A stretch of DNA of 64,000 bases from Rhodococcus gordoniae (GCF_001646655.1 NZ_LPZN01000015.1:62000-125999), one strand, 5' to 3'; numbered from the stretch's first letter, positions 17,168 through 26,557 are shown. The notes: generated from the sequence alone by a model not told the origin. A program made the numbers and translations.

Positions 17168-18715
17168 TCAACGGGACTTGACGAGACCGACGAGGCCGAG
17201 CCCGCCGGTGATGGGAAGGACGTGGGTTCCGGCCAGAACACAGACTGCCGAGATGACGGCGGTGACGGGCCAGGGGAGATCGTAGCGCTCCGCGAACAGC
17301 GACATCCACACGGCCACCGCAACACCCAGCAGTGCGATCGCGCAGGTCTCTGCGAAGGGGAACAAGCGCCCGATCCGCACCGTACGGGCCACGACGATCC
17401 AGATCGCAACGAGCATCGCGGCCTCGGTGAGCGCGGTCGCCAGAGCTGCCCCGTCGAACGACATGCGGGGGATGAGCACGAGGTTCGCGCAGACGTTCCC
17501 GACGAGCGCGGCCGCTGCGACCCAGGGATACACCCGGTGTCGAGCGGTCGCGATGAGCACGGTGAGACCGAGTTGGGTGAGCATCGACAGGGCACTGCCC
17601 AGTACCAGTAAGCGCGAGGCGTCGGCGGCGTCGGCGAACCGATCGCCGTAGAGGAGAGAGAGGACGCCGTCGGCCGAAGGCCAGAAGGCGGCAGCAGCTG
17701 TTGCACCCAGCACCGCGAGGAGCATCGCCGCCTCACGTGTGCGGTGGCGGAACTGTTCGCTCTGCGCCGGCCAGGTCGCGACCAGCAGCGTGGTCACGGG
17801 ACCGACGACCGTCGACGAGACCATCGACAGAAGATCGGCGAACTTGTAGCCGACGGTGTACAGACCTACCGAGTCGAAGGTGTCCATGCGGCCGAGCATG
17901 AGGATGTCGACTTTGGACAGCACCGTGAGCAGAGCGAAACCGATGCTGAGCGGGATCGCTTCGACGAGCATCTCCCGCCAGCGCCACAACTGGGCGCGCG
18001 CGGCGGGCAGGGGGCCGGCCTTCCCCGCACGTACGCCGCGCACGAGAATGCCCGCCCCGGCGATTTCGTTGATCACGGCCGGCACCACGAGTACGAGCAG
18101 CACCGGATTCCACAGCACGGCAGCGATGGTGGCGATCAGTTGGGCGAGTTGGCCGAAGGTCTCGGCTACAGCCACCGATGCCATCCGCAACCGGCTCTGA
18201 TACATGACGGACAGGGCGTTGTTGGGAGTCGCGATCACCACGACGAGCCCCGCGATCACCGTCGCCCAGACGACATCGGAGGAGTATCCGAGGAGTAGTA
18301 CGTACCCGATGGCCAGTGCGTAACCGAGCAGACCGAGCACGCCACGCAACGCGATGAACGCGGTGGTGACGTAGGAGACCTCCCACGGATTGCATTCGAC
18401 GAGCTTGGCGAGCACCACGCGGCCCACGCCGAGATCGGTGACGACGGACAGCAACCCGAGCAGACCGAAGACGAAGGAGAACTTGCCGAAGTCGTCCGGT
18501 GCCAGCGCGCGGGCGACGATCATCGAACCGGCCCAGCCCATCGACGCGACGGCGAGCCGGCTGCCGAGCATCACGACGGTGTTGCGCCGCGCGGCACGCC
18601 CGTCGAGCCGGGGTGTCCGGGGTTCGTGGAGAGTGCCCCCGGGGTCGTGCGCCGCGGCGATCCGTTCCATCACGACGGTCTCGGCCATGCGGTCGGCCAG
18701 CGAATGTCTGCCCAC
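17168..18715 (-). CDS. Wzx-like oligosaccharide flippase
   Basis: A 515-residue protein of the polysaccharide transport branch of the MOP superfamily. A 45-residue cytoplasmic N-terminus (ending near PRLDGRAARRN) precedes about 14 hydrophobic helices, beginning NTVVMLGSRLAVASMGWAGS and with the conserved region ARALAPDDFGKFSFVFGL. It would flip undecaprenyl-linked repeat units across the membrane. Start GTG 18715 has GAGAAGG eight bases upstream; a shorter form starting at a later ATG is possible. It is flanked on the same strand by a glycosyltransferase upstream and the glycosidase downstream, in one operon with the Wzy polymerase. Confidence 0.88.
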   Translation of the reverse strand: MGRHSLADRMAETVVMERIAAAHDPGGTLHEPRTPRLDGRAARRNTVVMLGSRLAVASMGWAGSMIVARALAPDDFGKFSFVFGLLGLLSVVTDLGVGRVVLAKLVECNPWEVSYVTTAFIALRGVLGLLGYALAIGYVLLLGYSSDVVWATVIAGLVVVIATPNNALSVMYQSRLRMASVAVAETFGQLAQLIATIAAVLWNPVLLVLVVPAVINEIAGAGILVRGVRAGKAGPLPAARAQLWRWREMLVEAIPLSIGFALLTVLSKVDILMLGRMDTFDSVGLYTVGYKFADLLSMVSSTVVGPVTTLLVATWPAQSEQFRHRTREAAMLLAVLGATAAAAFWPSADGVLSLLYGDRFADAADASRLLVLGSALSMLTQLGLTVLIATARHRVYPWVAAAALVGNVCANLVLIPRMSFDGAALATALTEAAMLVAIWIVVARTVRIGRLFPFAETCAIALLGVAVAVWMSLFAERYDLPWPVTAVISAVCVLAGTHVLPITGGLGLVGLVKSR

Positions 18716-18728
18716 GGCGGCGGCCTTC

Positions 18729-19811
18729 TCAGATTCTCAGGCCTGCGATGCGGTAAGCGTCGCGCGTGAGCTCGGCGGTGCGCCTCCAGGTCGAGGTCGC
18801 GGCGACCTCGCGTCCGCGTGCGCGCAGCGCATCGGCGGTATCGGTGTCGTGGACGACCACCCGCAACGCCGCGGTCCACGATGTCTCCGTGTGTTCGGTG
18901 ACGAGCAGTGCTCCGTCGTCGACGATGTCGGGCAGGGCACCGACGGCGCTCGTCACCACCGCGCCCCCGCACGCCATCGCTTCGAGCGGCGGCAACCCGA
19001 AACCTTCGTAGCGCGAGGCGTACGCGACGGCGCTCGCCGCGGCATACAGTGCCGGGAGGTGTGCGGTGGGAACGTAACCGAGACCGATCGAACCGGCCGG
19101 CGCGTCGGGGCCGGTGGACCCGGCCCCGGCCAGCACCAGGGGGATGTCGAGGATGCGGCACGCGTCGGCGACGAGCGCGACGTCCTTGCGGGGTTCGACG
19201 GTGCCGACCTGCAGGACGAACCGTTCGGGCAGCCGGTAGGCCCTGCGGATACCCCGTACCTTCTCGGGGGTGGGAGGTTTCGCCCACACCGCGGGTGCGA
19301 GCGGGGTGACCACGGCCTCGCGACCGCACAGGGCGTGCAGACGTTCGGCGGTGAAGTTCGAGACCGCGACGAGCACGTCCGCTCGCCTCATGGCATCTCG
19401 CAACAGGGCGCGCTCACCGGCCGCACGATACTTGCCGAATGCCCACGGGGTGTCGAAGACGGCCAGATCGTGGAACGTCGAGACGGTGACGCCGGAACAC
19501 CGAACAGGGACGTCGACGTCGAGACTGTGGAACAAGTCGACGCCCCACACGGGCATCTTGGCGTAGAGCATCCGTCGCACTCCACCGGCGACCGGCCGCA
19601 CGTGCGGGGCCACGCGAAACGGCAACTCGCCCGTCGCGTCATGTTGCACGGAGGCTCGCAGCGCCGCTGCGGGGAGCAGGAGGTCGAGCGCGTTCAGGAG
19701 TTCCCGGACGTAGGTCTGGACGCCACTACCGGACGGACGGAGTGCGAGGGCGCCGAATCCGATGTGGGGGGCAAGTTTCGGTGAAGTGACCAGCGTTGGG
19801 TCAGTGCGCAT
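18729..19811 (-). CDS. Family 4 glycosyltransferase
   Basis: A 360-residue GT-B enzyme. The N-terminal donor loop is RPSGSGVQTYVRELL, the linker has SNFTAERL, and the C-terminal domain has FVLQVGTVEPRKDV and the EX7E region in ASRYEGFGLPPLEAMACGGAVV. It most resembles mannosyltransferase-type GT4 enzymes of Wzx/Wzy clusters, but substrate is not proven. The start at ATG 19811 is needed to include the conserved N-terminus, and this makes it overlap the Wzy gene upstream by 118 bases in another frame, which is unusually long. Confidence 0.85.
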   Translation of the reverse strand: MRTDPTLVTSPKLAPHIGFGALALRPSGSGVQTYVRELLNALDLLLPAAALRASVQHDATGELPFRVAPHVRPVAGGVRRMLYAKMPVWGVDLFHSLDVDVPVRCSGVTVSTFHDLAVFDTPWAFGKYRAAGERALLRDAMRRADVLVAVSNFTAERLHALCGREAVVTPLAPAVWAKPPTPEKVRGIRRAYRLPERFVLQVGTVEPRKDVALVADACRILDIPLVLAGAGSTGPDAPAGSIGLGYVPTAHLPALYAAASAVAYASRYEGFGLPPLEAMACGGAVVTSAVGALPDIVDDGALLVTEHTETSWTAALRVVVHDTDTADALRARGREVAATSTWRRTAELTRDAYRIAGLRI

Positions 19812-21094
19812 CCGACAGTTCCTAACAGTAGCCAGAAATAGACGTCGAGAGGGAAGATCTCGAGATAGGTCGCCACCGTGGAGGCGATCGCTGCCGCGAC
19901 GATCGTGCCGCTGACACCGAGTGCGAGGGCGGCATCCTGCCCGCTCATGATCCGCGATGCGCGCAGTGTCGAGACCGCGGCGCACACGAGCACGAGAACG
20001 AACAACCACACGCCCAAGGGGCCCAGTTCCACGGCGAGCTTCATGTAGTAGTTGTCGGGCTGATAGGGCATGAACCCGAACTGCACTGCGGCGTGCAACG
20101 ACAGATCCGACAGCATGGGGTTGCCGTCACCGAGATTCTTGGACGCGGCCGAGCCGGTCGCGCCGAGTCCCTGGCCGAAGGGGTGCACCCACAGTGACGA
20201 CATGGTCTGCGACCATCCGTCGCCGCGTTCGCCGAGACTCGACGAGGAGAACAGCGTTGCGAGAACCGAACTCGGCGCAGCGACGAGGACGATCGGCACG
20301 AGCGCCGCGATGCTGCCGAAGGCGAGGAACAACGCCCGGTAGCGGTGGATCGCGAACCACAACAGGGCGACCGCCAGCCCGATATAGCTGGCGCGCACGA
20401 TGGTCACACCCATGCCGAGCAGCATGATCGGCGTTGCGCACAGGAACACCTTGTTGCGGAGTCGATGCGGGTCGGCGAACGCTACTGCGCAACCGACGAT
20501 CAGGGAGATCATGACGAACAACCCGAAGGCGAACGGCGTGGTGAAGGTGCTGAAACTGCGCAGGATCCCACCGGTGGTGCGGAGATGCTCGTCCCAGCGA
20601 TAGCCGAGTTCGGCGAGTCGCTCTCCGCCGATGACCTGCTGTGCGAGACCGACCACCGCGGTCAGTACCCCCATACCCATGACGATCGTGACGAGGCGAT
20701 CGCGGTCGCGGGCGTCGAAGGGCGCACGCCACAGGATGACAGGGATGACCAGATAGAAATACGTGATCTTGAGCGCCGTGATGCCGGCGAGTCCGGAGAC
20801 GGCAAGAGCGGACAGTACGCCCATCGCCACCCAGGCGGCCACAGCCGGCCACCACGGATACGACGGAGCGGGAAGTCGGCGACGGTACGGACTGACGAAT
20901 GTGGCTGCGAGAGTGAGGAGGAGAACGCCTTCCTTCCATGGCGCGAGTGCCTGCCCGCCGGGCACGATCGTCAGCAGACCGTGCAGCGGAGTGAGGGCCG
21001 CGACGATCAGCAGACCGTTCTGCGCTCGTAGATACAAGAGCGCGAACAGCGCGATCACTGCCGGAAGGGCGAGCAGCAGGACAGGCGTCGTCAC
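19694..21094 (-). CDS. Wzy-like O-antigen/exopolysaccharide polymerase
   Basis: A 466-residue membrane protein with about ten to twelve hydrophobic helices and one large external loop (about residues 270-350, containing GERGDGWSQTMSSLWVHPFG and LGATGSA), the signature of the O-antigen ligase/polymerase superfamily. It would join flipped repeat units into long chains. ATG 21094 overlaps the stop of the double hydrolase gene as ATGA. The last 35 residues are hydrophilic and Ser/Pro-rich and lie within the 118-base overlap with the next gene, so the true end may not be functionally constrained. Confidence 0.85.
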   Translation of the reverse strand: MTTPVLLLALPAVIALFALLYLRAQNGLLIVAALTPLHGLLTIVPGGQALAPWKEGVLLLTLAATFVSPYRRRLPAPSYPWWPAVAAWVAMGVLSALAVSGLAGITALKITYFYLVIPVILWRAPFDARDRDRLVTIVMGMGVLTAVVGLAQQVIGGERLAELGYRWDEHLRTTGGILRSFSTFTTPFAFGLFVMISLIVGCAVAFADPHRLRNKVFLCATPIMLLGMGVTIVRASYIGLAVALLWFAIHRYRALFLAFGSIAALVPIVLVAAPSSVLATLFSSSSLGERGDGWSQTMSSLWVHPFGQGLGATGSAASKNLGDGNPMLSDLSLHAAVQFGFMPYQPDNYYMKLAVELGPLGVWLFVLVLVCAAVSTLRASRIMSGQDAALALGVSGTIVAAAIASTVATYLEIFPLDVYFWLLLGTVGCALTQRWSLHRNLPPTSDSAPSHSVRPVVASRPTSGNS

Positions 21095-22803
21095 GAGGCG
21101 CGCTCACTGTTCATCGGCTCGACCGGCACTGTCCCGAACTCGCCGAGGATGGTGGAAGTGACAGCAGACCTGAGGAATTCACGGCCGTCGCGGTGATAGC
21201 CGCCGTGGTCGCCCACCGGTCCGGCGATGATGTGACCGGTGAATCCGCGGCGTCGCAACCGCATCAGGCCCTCCCCTCCGCGCTGGGATTCGAAGGAACG
21301 ATGATCCTGGGCCGACAGCACGACCGTGGTCGAAACGTCTGCACGTCGCAGCGCTTCGAGTACGACTTCGGGCACCTGTGTGACGCCGAACCACCCGAGC
21401 AACAGCCACAGCCGGTACGGGAGATGTTTCTGCGCCCACGGTTTGATGCGGGCGCGAAGAGGAACGGAACTGTTGTCGACCTTTCCGGGCGCTTCGGGTG
21501 CAGGGGGAGCGAGCATGTTCCGCAGTGACTTCCGTCGATGGGTCGACCACAGGATCATGTTCACGAGTACAGCGGTGCGCGCGTGCCCTCGGATGCCGAC
21601 CCATGCCGCGTACCATGCTCCGGAGCACAGTCCCGTCACGACGAGATCCCGTGGGGCGACGCCGAGGGAGGCGACGGCATCTTCTGCGTCGCGATCGGAC
21701 GTGTCCGAGTACAGCGGAGTGGGGGCCGCTCTGTGCGCCGTGCCGGTGTCGCCCACGCCGGTCCTGTCGAAACGTATCGAGGAGACGCCGTGCGCGGCGA
21801 GACTGCGCGCGAGTTCGACCCACAGTCGGCTCGGCCCTACCCGGTGTTCGTACGCGGTCCCGAAGAACAACACCGTCGAACCGGCGGAGCCCGCGCCTCT
21901 CACCCCCTGGGTCCGAAGAGCGAACATCGAGTTCGGGCCGAGGTACTCCGCGCTTTCCGTGATCGGAACTCCGGTGTCGGTCGTCGCGACCACCGCATGT
22001 TTCCGGTCGGGGAAGCGGATTTCCGTGGTCGAGCTCGGTGCGGCAGCACCGATCCAGTCGGCGATGCGGCCGAGGTGACCGGTCGGGATCGCCGGGTGGA
22101 GGGTGCTGGGTGTGGTGAAGGACTCATGGCCGTGCAAGGAGAGCTCATCTGCCTCGAGTGCTGCGGCGAGCCGGGCGACCGCTGTGGTTTCACGGGCCGC
22201 GGGCCGGGTGGCAAGCAGGGTTCGTGCGCCGGCCAGAGAGCGTGGATCGATCCTCAGAGCGCCGAGCGCCTCGGCGGCCTCGGGGGCGAGCACTCCACCG
22301 ATCATCGACACCCGTGGATCGTCGGGGTGGTCCATGCCGAGGGCGAGGCGATAGAGAACGCGTTGTTCGCGTAGGAATGCGCGTCCCGAAACGATCGGAT
22401 CCCACAGGACTGCGGCATCGACCGGACCGCACTGCGGTAGCGAGGTGGCTGCGATCAGTGCTCCCGCGCGCAATCCCACGACGGTGACGTGTGCGGCGCC
22501 GCCGGCACGTGCGGTCGCGACCGCCGCGGCGACACTGCGTTGCCATGCCTCGACCGCATCGGGTGAATCCTGATCGCCCGCGGAGTCGCCGGTGCCCTCG
22601 TAGTCGAAACGCAATGCCGCGAGTCCGCGCTCGGTGAGTTGTTCGGCGAGGGCCTTGACCCCCCGATAGGTGTCGAGATGTTCCTTGCCGAGAGGCGGGC
22701 ACAGCACCACCGCGCCGCGTGCGCGGCCGCCGGAGGGAAGGTGGACGTGGCCGAGGAGGGGAGACTCGGCGTCACCGAACCACGATGCGTATTGCACATC
22801 CAC
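21091..22803 (-). CDS. Double alpha/beta hydrolase, possible exosortase-type accessory hydrolase
   Basis: A 570-residue protein made of two consecutive alpha/beta hydrolase domains. The first (about residues 1-270) has VVLCPPLGKEHLDTYRG, LRFDYEGTGDSAG and a nucleophile-elbow-like VGLRAGAL in which Ser is replaced by Arg. The second (about 285-570) has RFDRTGVGDTG and TGLCSGAW, a Ser elbow of type GxxSG, and ends with the His-containing VGDHGGYH. So the first domain may be inactive. GTG 22803 is the start because GGAGG lies 7 bases upstream. Paired hydrolases of this kind accompany exosortase-linked polysaccharide loci; here they are fused. Substrate is unknown. Confidence 0.75.
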   Translation of the reverse strand: MDVQYASWFGDAESPLLGHVHLPSGGRARGAVVLCPPLGKEHLDTYRGVKALAEQLTERGLAALRFDYEGTGDSAGDQDSPDAVEAWQRSVAAAVATARAGGAAHVTVVGLRAGALIAATSLPQCGPVDAAVLWDPIVSGRAFLREQRVLYRLALGMDHPDDPRVSMIGGVLAPEAAEALGALRIDPRSLAGARTLLATRPAARETTAVARLAAALEADELSLHGHESFTTPSTLHPAIPTGHLGRIADWIGAAAPSSTTEIRFPDRKHAVVATTDTGVPITESAEYLGPNSMFALRTQGVRGAGSAGSTVLFFGTAYEHRVGPSRLWVELARSLAAHGVSSIRFDRTGVGDTGTAHRAAPTPLYSDTSDRDAEDAVASLGVAPRDLVVTGLCSGAWYAAWVGIRGHARTAVLVNMILWSTHRRKSLRNMLAPPAPEAPGKVDNSSVPLRARIKPWAQKHLPYRLWLLLGWFGVTQVPEVVLEALRRADVSTTVVLSAQDHRSFESQRGGEGLMRLRRRGFTGHIIAGPVGDHGGYHRDGREFLRSAVTSTILGEFGTVPVEPMNSERAS

Positions 22804-22980
22804 TCCGTGACCTCCACTGTCGAGGGGGTGAAAGACGGGGTGATTTCTCGACCCGTGGTTCAACCCTGAATCTTCTTGTCGTTCGGACGCATTCGGATCG
22901 AGGCACCACTCCGGCCCGTTACCGCTCACTCCCGGCAGGGTCATAAAGTACCCCTCGGACGATTCGGGGTTTTCGAAGGG
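22804..22980. promoter_or_regulatory. Divergent promoter region
   Basis: A 177-base gap between the double hydrolase operon (minus) and a glycosyltransferase (plus). It is locally A/T-richer (TGAATCTTCTTGTCG, GGTCATAAAGTACCCC). The divergent arrangement implies two promoters; no operator was recognised. Confidence 0.35.
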
Positions 22981-24096
22981 ATGGTTGTGCCTGGAATCCT
23001 GGTGCACGAATGGATCGCACGCGACGGAGGTTCGGAGAAGGTTCTCGACGAGTTCGTCCGCACCTTCCCCGACTCCGACGTGCTGTGCCTCTGGGACGAC
23101 GCCGATCGGTATCCGGATCGGACGGTCCACGAGAGCGGCCTGGCGCGCACACCCCTGCGACGGAACAAGGCGCTTGCCCTGTCCGCCATGCCGTACGTCT
23201 GGCGGCGGCGACCCGGCTCGTACGACTTCGCGCTGGTCAGCTCGCATTGCTTCGCTCATCACGTCACCTTCCGGAGCGCCCCGAGCGGGTTCGAGAAGTT
23301 CGTCTACGTGCACACCCCCGCGCGCTATCTGTGGAATCCTGAGCTGGACGATCGGGGTGCCTCGCTCGCGGTGCGGTGCGCCGCGCCCCCGCTGCGGGCC
23401 CTCGATCGGCTCCGCGCGCGGGAGGGTGCGCACTTCGCTGCGAACAGCGATTTCGTGCGCCGGCGCATCGAGCGGGCCTGGGATGTCGAGGCGCGTGTGA
23501 TCTTTCCTCCCGTCGAGACGACCCGCATCTCGTCGGTGCCCGACTGGCGTGATGAACTGCCCTCGGTCGAATCCGCCCTGCTGGAGAGGCTTCCCGAGAT
23601 CTTCGTGCTGGGAGCATCGAGGTTCGTACCGTACAAGCGACTGGATTGGGTGATCCGGGCCGCCGACCTCGCCGGGGTGCCCTCGGTGATCGCGGGATCC
23701 GGACCGGAGGAGGGCCGGCTGCGGCAGCTCGCCGCCGAAGCGGCGGTGCCGGTTCACGTCCTCGCACGGCCGTCCGATGCTCTCCTCTACGCGCTCTACC
23801 AGCAGGCGCACGTCTATGTCTTCCCTGCGGTGGAGGATTTCGGGATCATGCCCGTCGAGGCGCGGGCAGCGGGAGCGCGTGTGATCGTCAATGCGCTCGG
23901 AGGTGCTGGTGAGACGGTTGCGGAGGGTGTCGACGGCCTGCGCTTCCACGAGGACACGGTCGAGGCCGTCGCCGAGTGCATCGCGGCGATCGACGCGGTG
24001 CCGAAGGGGGGTGACGGATCGGTGGCGCGGCTCTCCTCGGAGAACTTTCGCCGGCGTATCCGAGACTGGGTGGGCGAGAGGGTCGGACCGGGGTGA
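22981..24096 (+). CDS. Family 4 glycosyltransferase
   Basis: A 371-residue GT-B enzyme of the GT4 group that begins GILVHEWIARDGGSEKVL, a pattern seen in mannosyltransferases of actinobacterial polysaccharide loci. The C-terminal domain shows FVLGASRFVPYKRLDWVI, VIAGSGPEEGRL and the EX7E-like acidic pair in VFPAVEDFGIMPVEARAAGARV. ATG 22981 directly follows GAAGGG, whereas GTG 22987 has ideal spacing of six bases, so the first two residues are uncertain. It stands alone on the plus strand ahead of the initiating sugar transferase, with a hairpin terminator after it. Confidence 0.87.
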   Translation: MVVPGILVHEWIARDGGSEKVLDEFVRTFPDSDVLCLWDDADRYPDRTVHESGLARTPLRRNKALALSAMPYVWRRRPGSYDFALVSSHCFAHHVTFRSAPSGFEKFVYVHTPARYLWNPELDDRGASLAVRCAAPPLRALDRLRAREGAHFAANSDFVRRRIERAWDVEARVIFPPVETTRISSVPDWRDELPSVESALLERLPEIFVLGASRFVPYKRLDWVIRAADLAGVPSVIAGSGPEEGRLRQLAAEAAVPVHVLARPSDALLYALYQQAHVYVFPAVEDFGIMPVEARAAGARVIVNALGGAGETVAEGVDGLRFHEDTVEAVAECIAAIDAVPKGGDGSVARLSSENFRRRIRDWVGERVGPG

Positions 24097-24109
24097 CTCA
24101 GATCATGCT

Positions 24110-24137
24110 ACCGACGAGTAGCTCTACTCTTGTCGGT
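24110..24137 (+). terminator. Hairpin terminator after glycosyltransferase
   Basis: ACCGACGAGTAG (24110-24121) pairs with CTACTCTTGTCGGT (24124-24137) around a two-base loop, with a two-base bulge. It starts 13 bases after the stop codon. Confidence 0.65.
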
Positions 24138-24449
24138 GGTTCGTCCCTGTTGTACGGTTCTCCCGGGTCGGGAGCCGTAGGTTGGGATGGGGGATTGCCA
24201 TGTCTCGATGCCGCCGACCGAACTCCGTTCGATGCTGCTCCCTCGTGCGTGGTCCCGCGAAATAGACCGACTCGCACTCTGTTCGGACCGTTTCGGTATC
24301 CGCTCGCGGGCGAATGTTGCCTGCGACACTGTGGTCGTTTGCACTGAAACGAAACTCGCACGTCGTCCGATCAAACGGACAAAAGCACCAAAACGACTAT
24401 CGGGCTGTCGGGGCCACGCTGTTGGGTGGAGTAGGCAAGCAGGAGAAGC
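24138..24449 (+). promoter_or_regulatory. Long leader/promoter region of the initiating sugar transferase
   Basis: 312 bases without a convincing gene. It is markedly richer in A than its surroundings between about 24325 and 24405 (GCACTGAAACGAAACTCGC, AAACGGACAAAAGCACC). A small hairpin GTCCG-ATCAAA-CGGAC lies near 24366-24381. The ribosome binding site AGGAG is at the end, just before ATG 24450. A plus-strand frame from 24187 is open but not coding in character. Confidence 0.4.
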
Positions 24450-25949
24450 ATGGGGATCGGACCCGAGTTGGCGCGCAGCAGTGTGCCGGCCCGCGATACG
24501 AGCGACGGTCGCGGGAGTGTCCCGCGCCGGCGCTGGCAGCGGAGTTACCGGAGGTCGTTGACGGTTACCGATACGGCGATCGTGATCGTGACCGTAGCTC
24601 TGGCACAGCAGGCCGGCTGGACCATCGATGGGGTGGCCCACAGTATCGGATCGGCTGCCGTGGTGGCGGGTATGTGGCTTGCGGTGCTCGCGCTCAACGG
24701 ATCTCGCAAGGATCCGATCGTCGGCAGTGGCGAGGAGGAATACCGGCTCGTCACGAGGGCCACTGTGCAGACCTTCGGCTTGCTCGCCATCGCATCGTTC
24801 GTCGTCGACTCGTTCGCCACCGACCTGAACACGATTCGGGCCTATCTGCTGGTGGCTCTTCCCGTCGGACTGGTCACGTTGCCTCTCGGTCGGCGGTGGT
24901 GCCGTCGAGTGATCGAGCGGCGCCGCGTCCGGGGCGAATTCAGGACGTCGGTGCTCGTCGTCGGTTCCGAACACGCGGTGGATGCGATGGTCGGATCGTT
25001 CGTCCGCGACACCTCGGCCGGATACCGCGTCGTCGGCGTGTGCACCACCGGGCACACGGGCGACACCGACCGCGTCATCACCGTCGCCGGTCAGGAGATC
25101 CCGGTGCTCGGAGCGGAGACGGACGTGATCAACGCCGTCAAGCTCTCCGGCGCCGACACCGTCGCGATCGCGGCCGGAACCCACTGGGGCAACGGCGACA
25201 TCGGCGATCTGGCCTGGGAGCTCGAGCCCTACCGCGTCGATCTCGTGGTGGCTCCCGGCGTCACCGACATCGCTCTGCCGCGACTGTCGATGCACCCCGT
25301 GGGCGGACTGCCGTTCGTGCACGTCGAGGAGCCGCAGTACCGCGGATCGCACCGGCTGGCCAAGACGACCTTCGACCTCGCGTGTGCGGTCCTTGCCCTG
25401 ACGGTCGCGGCGCCGGGCATGCTCGTGGTCGCCGCGCTGATCAAACTCCAGGACGGCGGCCCGGTCTTCTACCGGCAGGAACGCGTCGGACTGGGCGGCA
25501 CGGTCTTCCGGATGTGGAAGTTCCGGTCCATGGTCGTCGACGCCGACCGGATGGTCGATACAGTTCGCACGCAGACCGGGCAGGACGACGCGACCTTCTA
25601 CAAGTCCGCCCGCGATCCGCGGATCACGCCCGTGGGACGGTTCATCCGCCGCACCAGCATCGACGAACTGCCCCAGCTGTTCAACGTCCTCGCCCGCGAC
25701 ATGAGTCTCGTCGGCCCACGTCCCCTCGCGGTCGGTGAGGGGGAGAAGATCCCGGGCTTCGTTCCCCGCCGCATCCTGGTGCGTCCCGGCATGACGGGAC
25801 TGTGGCAGGTCTCCGGCCGATCCGATCTGGCCGAAGCCGACCGTATCCGGCTCGACCTGTTCTACGTGGCGAACTGGTCGATGGTGCAGGACCTGCTCAT
25901 CGTCGTGAAGACGGTGCGGGCGGTGCTGGCGAGCGACGGCGCCTACTGA
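24450..25949 (+). CDS. Polyprenyl-phosphate sugar-1-phosphate transferase
   Basis: A 499-residue initiating enzyme that moves a sugar-1-phosphate onto undecaprenyl phosphate, the first step of Wzx/Wzy-type synthesis. N-terminal helices and a CoA-binding-like Rossmann domain (VLVVGSEHAVDAMV) precede the bacterial sugar transferase catalytic domain from about residue 300: KTTFDLACAVLALTVAAPGML, GPVFYRQERVGLGG, FRMWKFRSM, RRTSIDELPQLFNVL with the conserved Asp-Glu, and SLVGPRPLAVGE, RPGMTGLWQVSGRS near the end. The start follows AGCAGGAGAAGC. A related but partial gene lies at 63237-64000. It is the last clear gene of the polysaccharide locus. Confidence 0.92.
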   Translation: MGIGPELARSSVPARDTSDGRGSVPRRRWQRSYRRSLTVTDTAIVIVTVALAQQAGWTIDGVAHSIGSAAVVAGMWLAVLALNGSRKDPIVGSGEEEYRLVTRATVQTFGLLAIASFVVDSFATDLNTIRAYLLVALPVGLVTLPLGRRWCRRVIERRRVRGEFRTSVLVVGSEHAVDAMVGSFVRDTSAGYRVVGVCTTGHTGDTDRVITVAGQEIPVLGAETDVINAVKLSGADTVAIAAGTHWGNGDIGDLAWELEPYRVDLVVAPGVTDIALPRLSMHPVGGLPFVHVEEPQYRGSHRLAKTTFDLACAVLALTVAAPGMLVVAALIKLQDGGPVFYRQERVGLGGTVFRMWKFRSMVVDADRMVDTVRTQTGQDDATFYKSARDPRITPVGRFIRRTSIDELPQLFNVLARDMSLVGPRPLAVGEGEKIPGFVPRRILVRPGMTGLWQVSGRSDLAEADRIRLDLFYVANWSMVQDLLIVVKTVRAVLASDGAY

Positions 25950-26032
25950 CCCGGCCGGGTGGCGGGGTTTCGCGGTCGGGGAGCGGGGAACTCTTCGAAT
26001 TCGTCCTGGAGTGTCGGCAGGAGGAGGAGAAG

Positions 26033-26491
26033 GTGAACACGTCCGTCCGAAGATTCCATCCCGACCCCGACGACATCCCACTCGTCACGTCACTCGACCA
26101 GATCGCCGATCTCGCGACGGATCCGCTGCTGTACCTGAGATATTCGAGGGGACCGGCAGCGGACGCCGAGGACGGACCGAGCCGCGACCACGAGGCGAAC
26201 CTGACGCTGCCGGGGCTCTCGGTCACCACCCTCGCCCCCGAGCCGTGGTGGCGGCGCCCCGTCAAGGACTGGGTCGCCCGACGTCTCTGCAAGTACACCG
26301 AGCTCGACGAGGAGGACGGACGCTTCGCGTGGATCCTCACCGGAAGGATGGTCGGACGCGGTCCCGATCACGAACCGTTGCTCGTCGACGTCCGTCCCCA
26401 TGCGCGGCTGAGCAAGGGTGTCCTGGACGAGGCGAGACGCTGGTACGACGAGCATTTCGACGTCGGCAACGATTCACGCAGGAGTGCGTGA
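26033..26491 (+). CDS. DUF6098-family protein
   Basis: A 152-residue soluble protein with the pattern of the DUF6098 family of Actinobacteria: a region LLYLRYSRGPAAD, then LPGLSVTTLAPEPWW, RRPVKDWVARRLCKY, FAWILTGRMVGRGPDHEPLL, and a C-terminal helix. Function is unknown. GTG 26033 is chosen because GGAGGAGAAG precedes it directly. It lies 83 bases downstream of the sugar transferase gene on the same strand and is closed by a strong bidirectional terminator. Confidence 0.75.
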   Translation: MNTSVRRFHPDPDDIPLVTSLDQIADLATDPLLYLRYSRGPAADAEDGPSRDHEANLTLPGLSVTTLAPEPWWRRPVKDWVARRLCKYTELDEEDGRFAWILTGRMVGRGPDHEPLLVDVRPHARLSKGVLDEARRWYDEHFDVGNDSRRSA

Positions 26492-26509
26492 GTATCGTTC
26501 GCGCAGAAC

Positions 26510-26550
26510 ATCGGCAGCCCACCCGGCGCGGCGCGGGGTGGGCTGCCGAT
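26510..26550. terminator. Bidirectional terminator
   Basis: Perfect 15-base arms ATCGGCAGCCCACCC (26510-26524) and GGGTGGGCTGCCGAT (26536-26550) with an 11-base loop between two convergent genes. Confidence 0.85.
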
Positions 26551-26557
26551 GTGCGTG

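Noticed and set aside
24187..24561. A 124-codon plus-strand frame in front of the sugar transferase gene
   Set aside because: It overlaps the true start of the sugar transferase, has Arg/Ser-rich composition and lacks a ribosome binding site.
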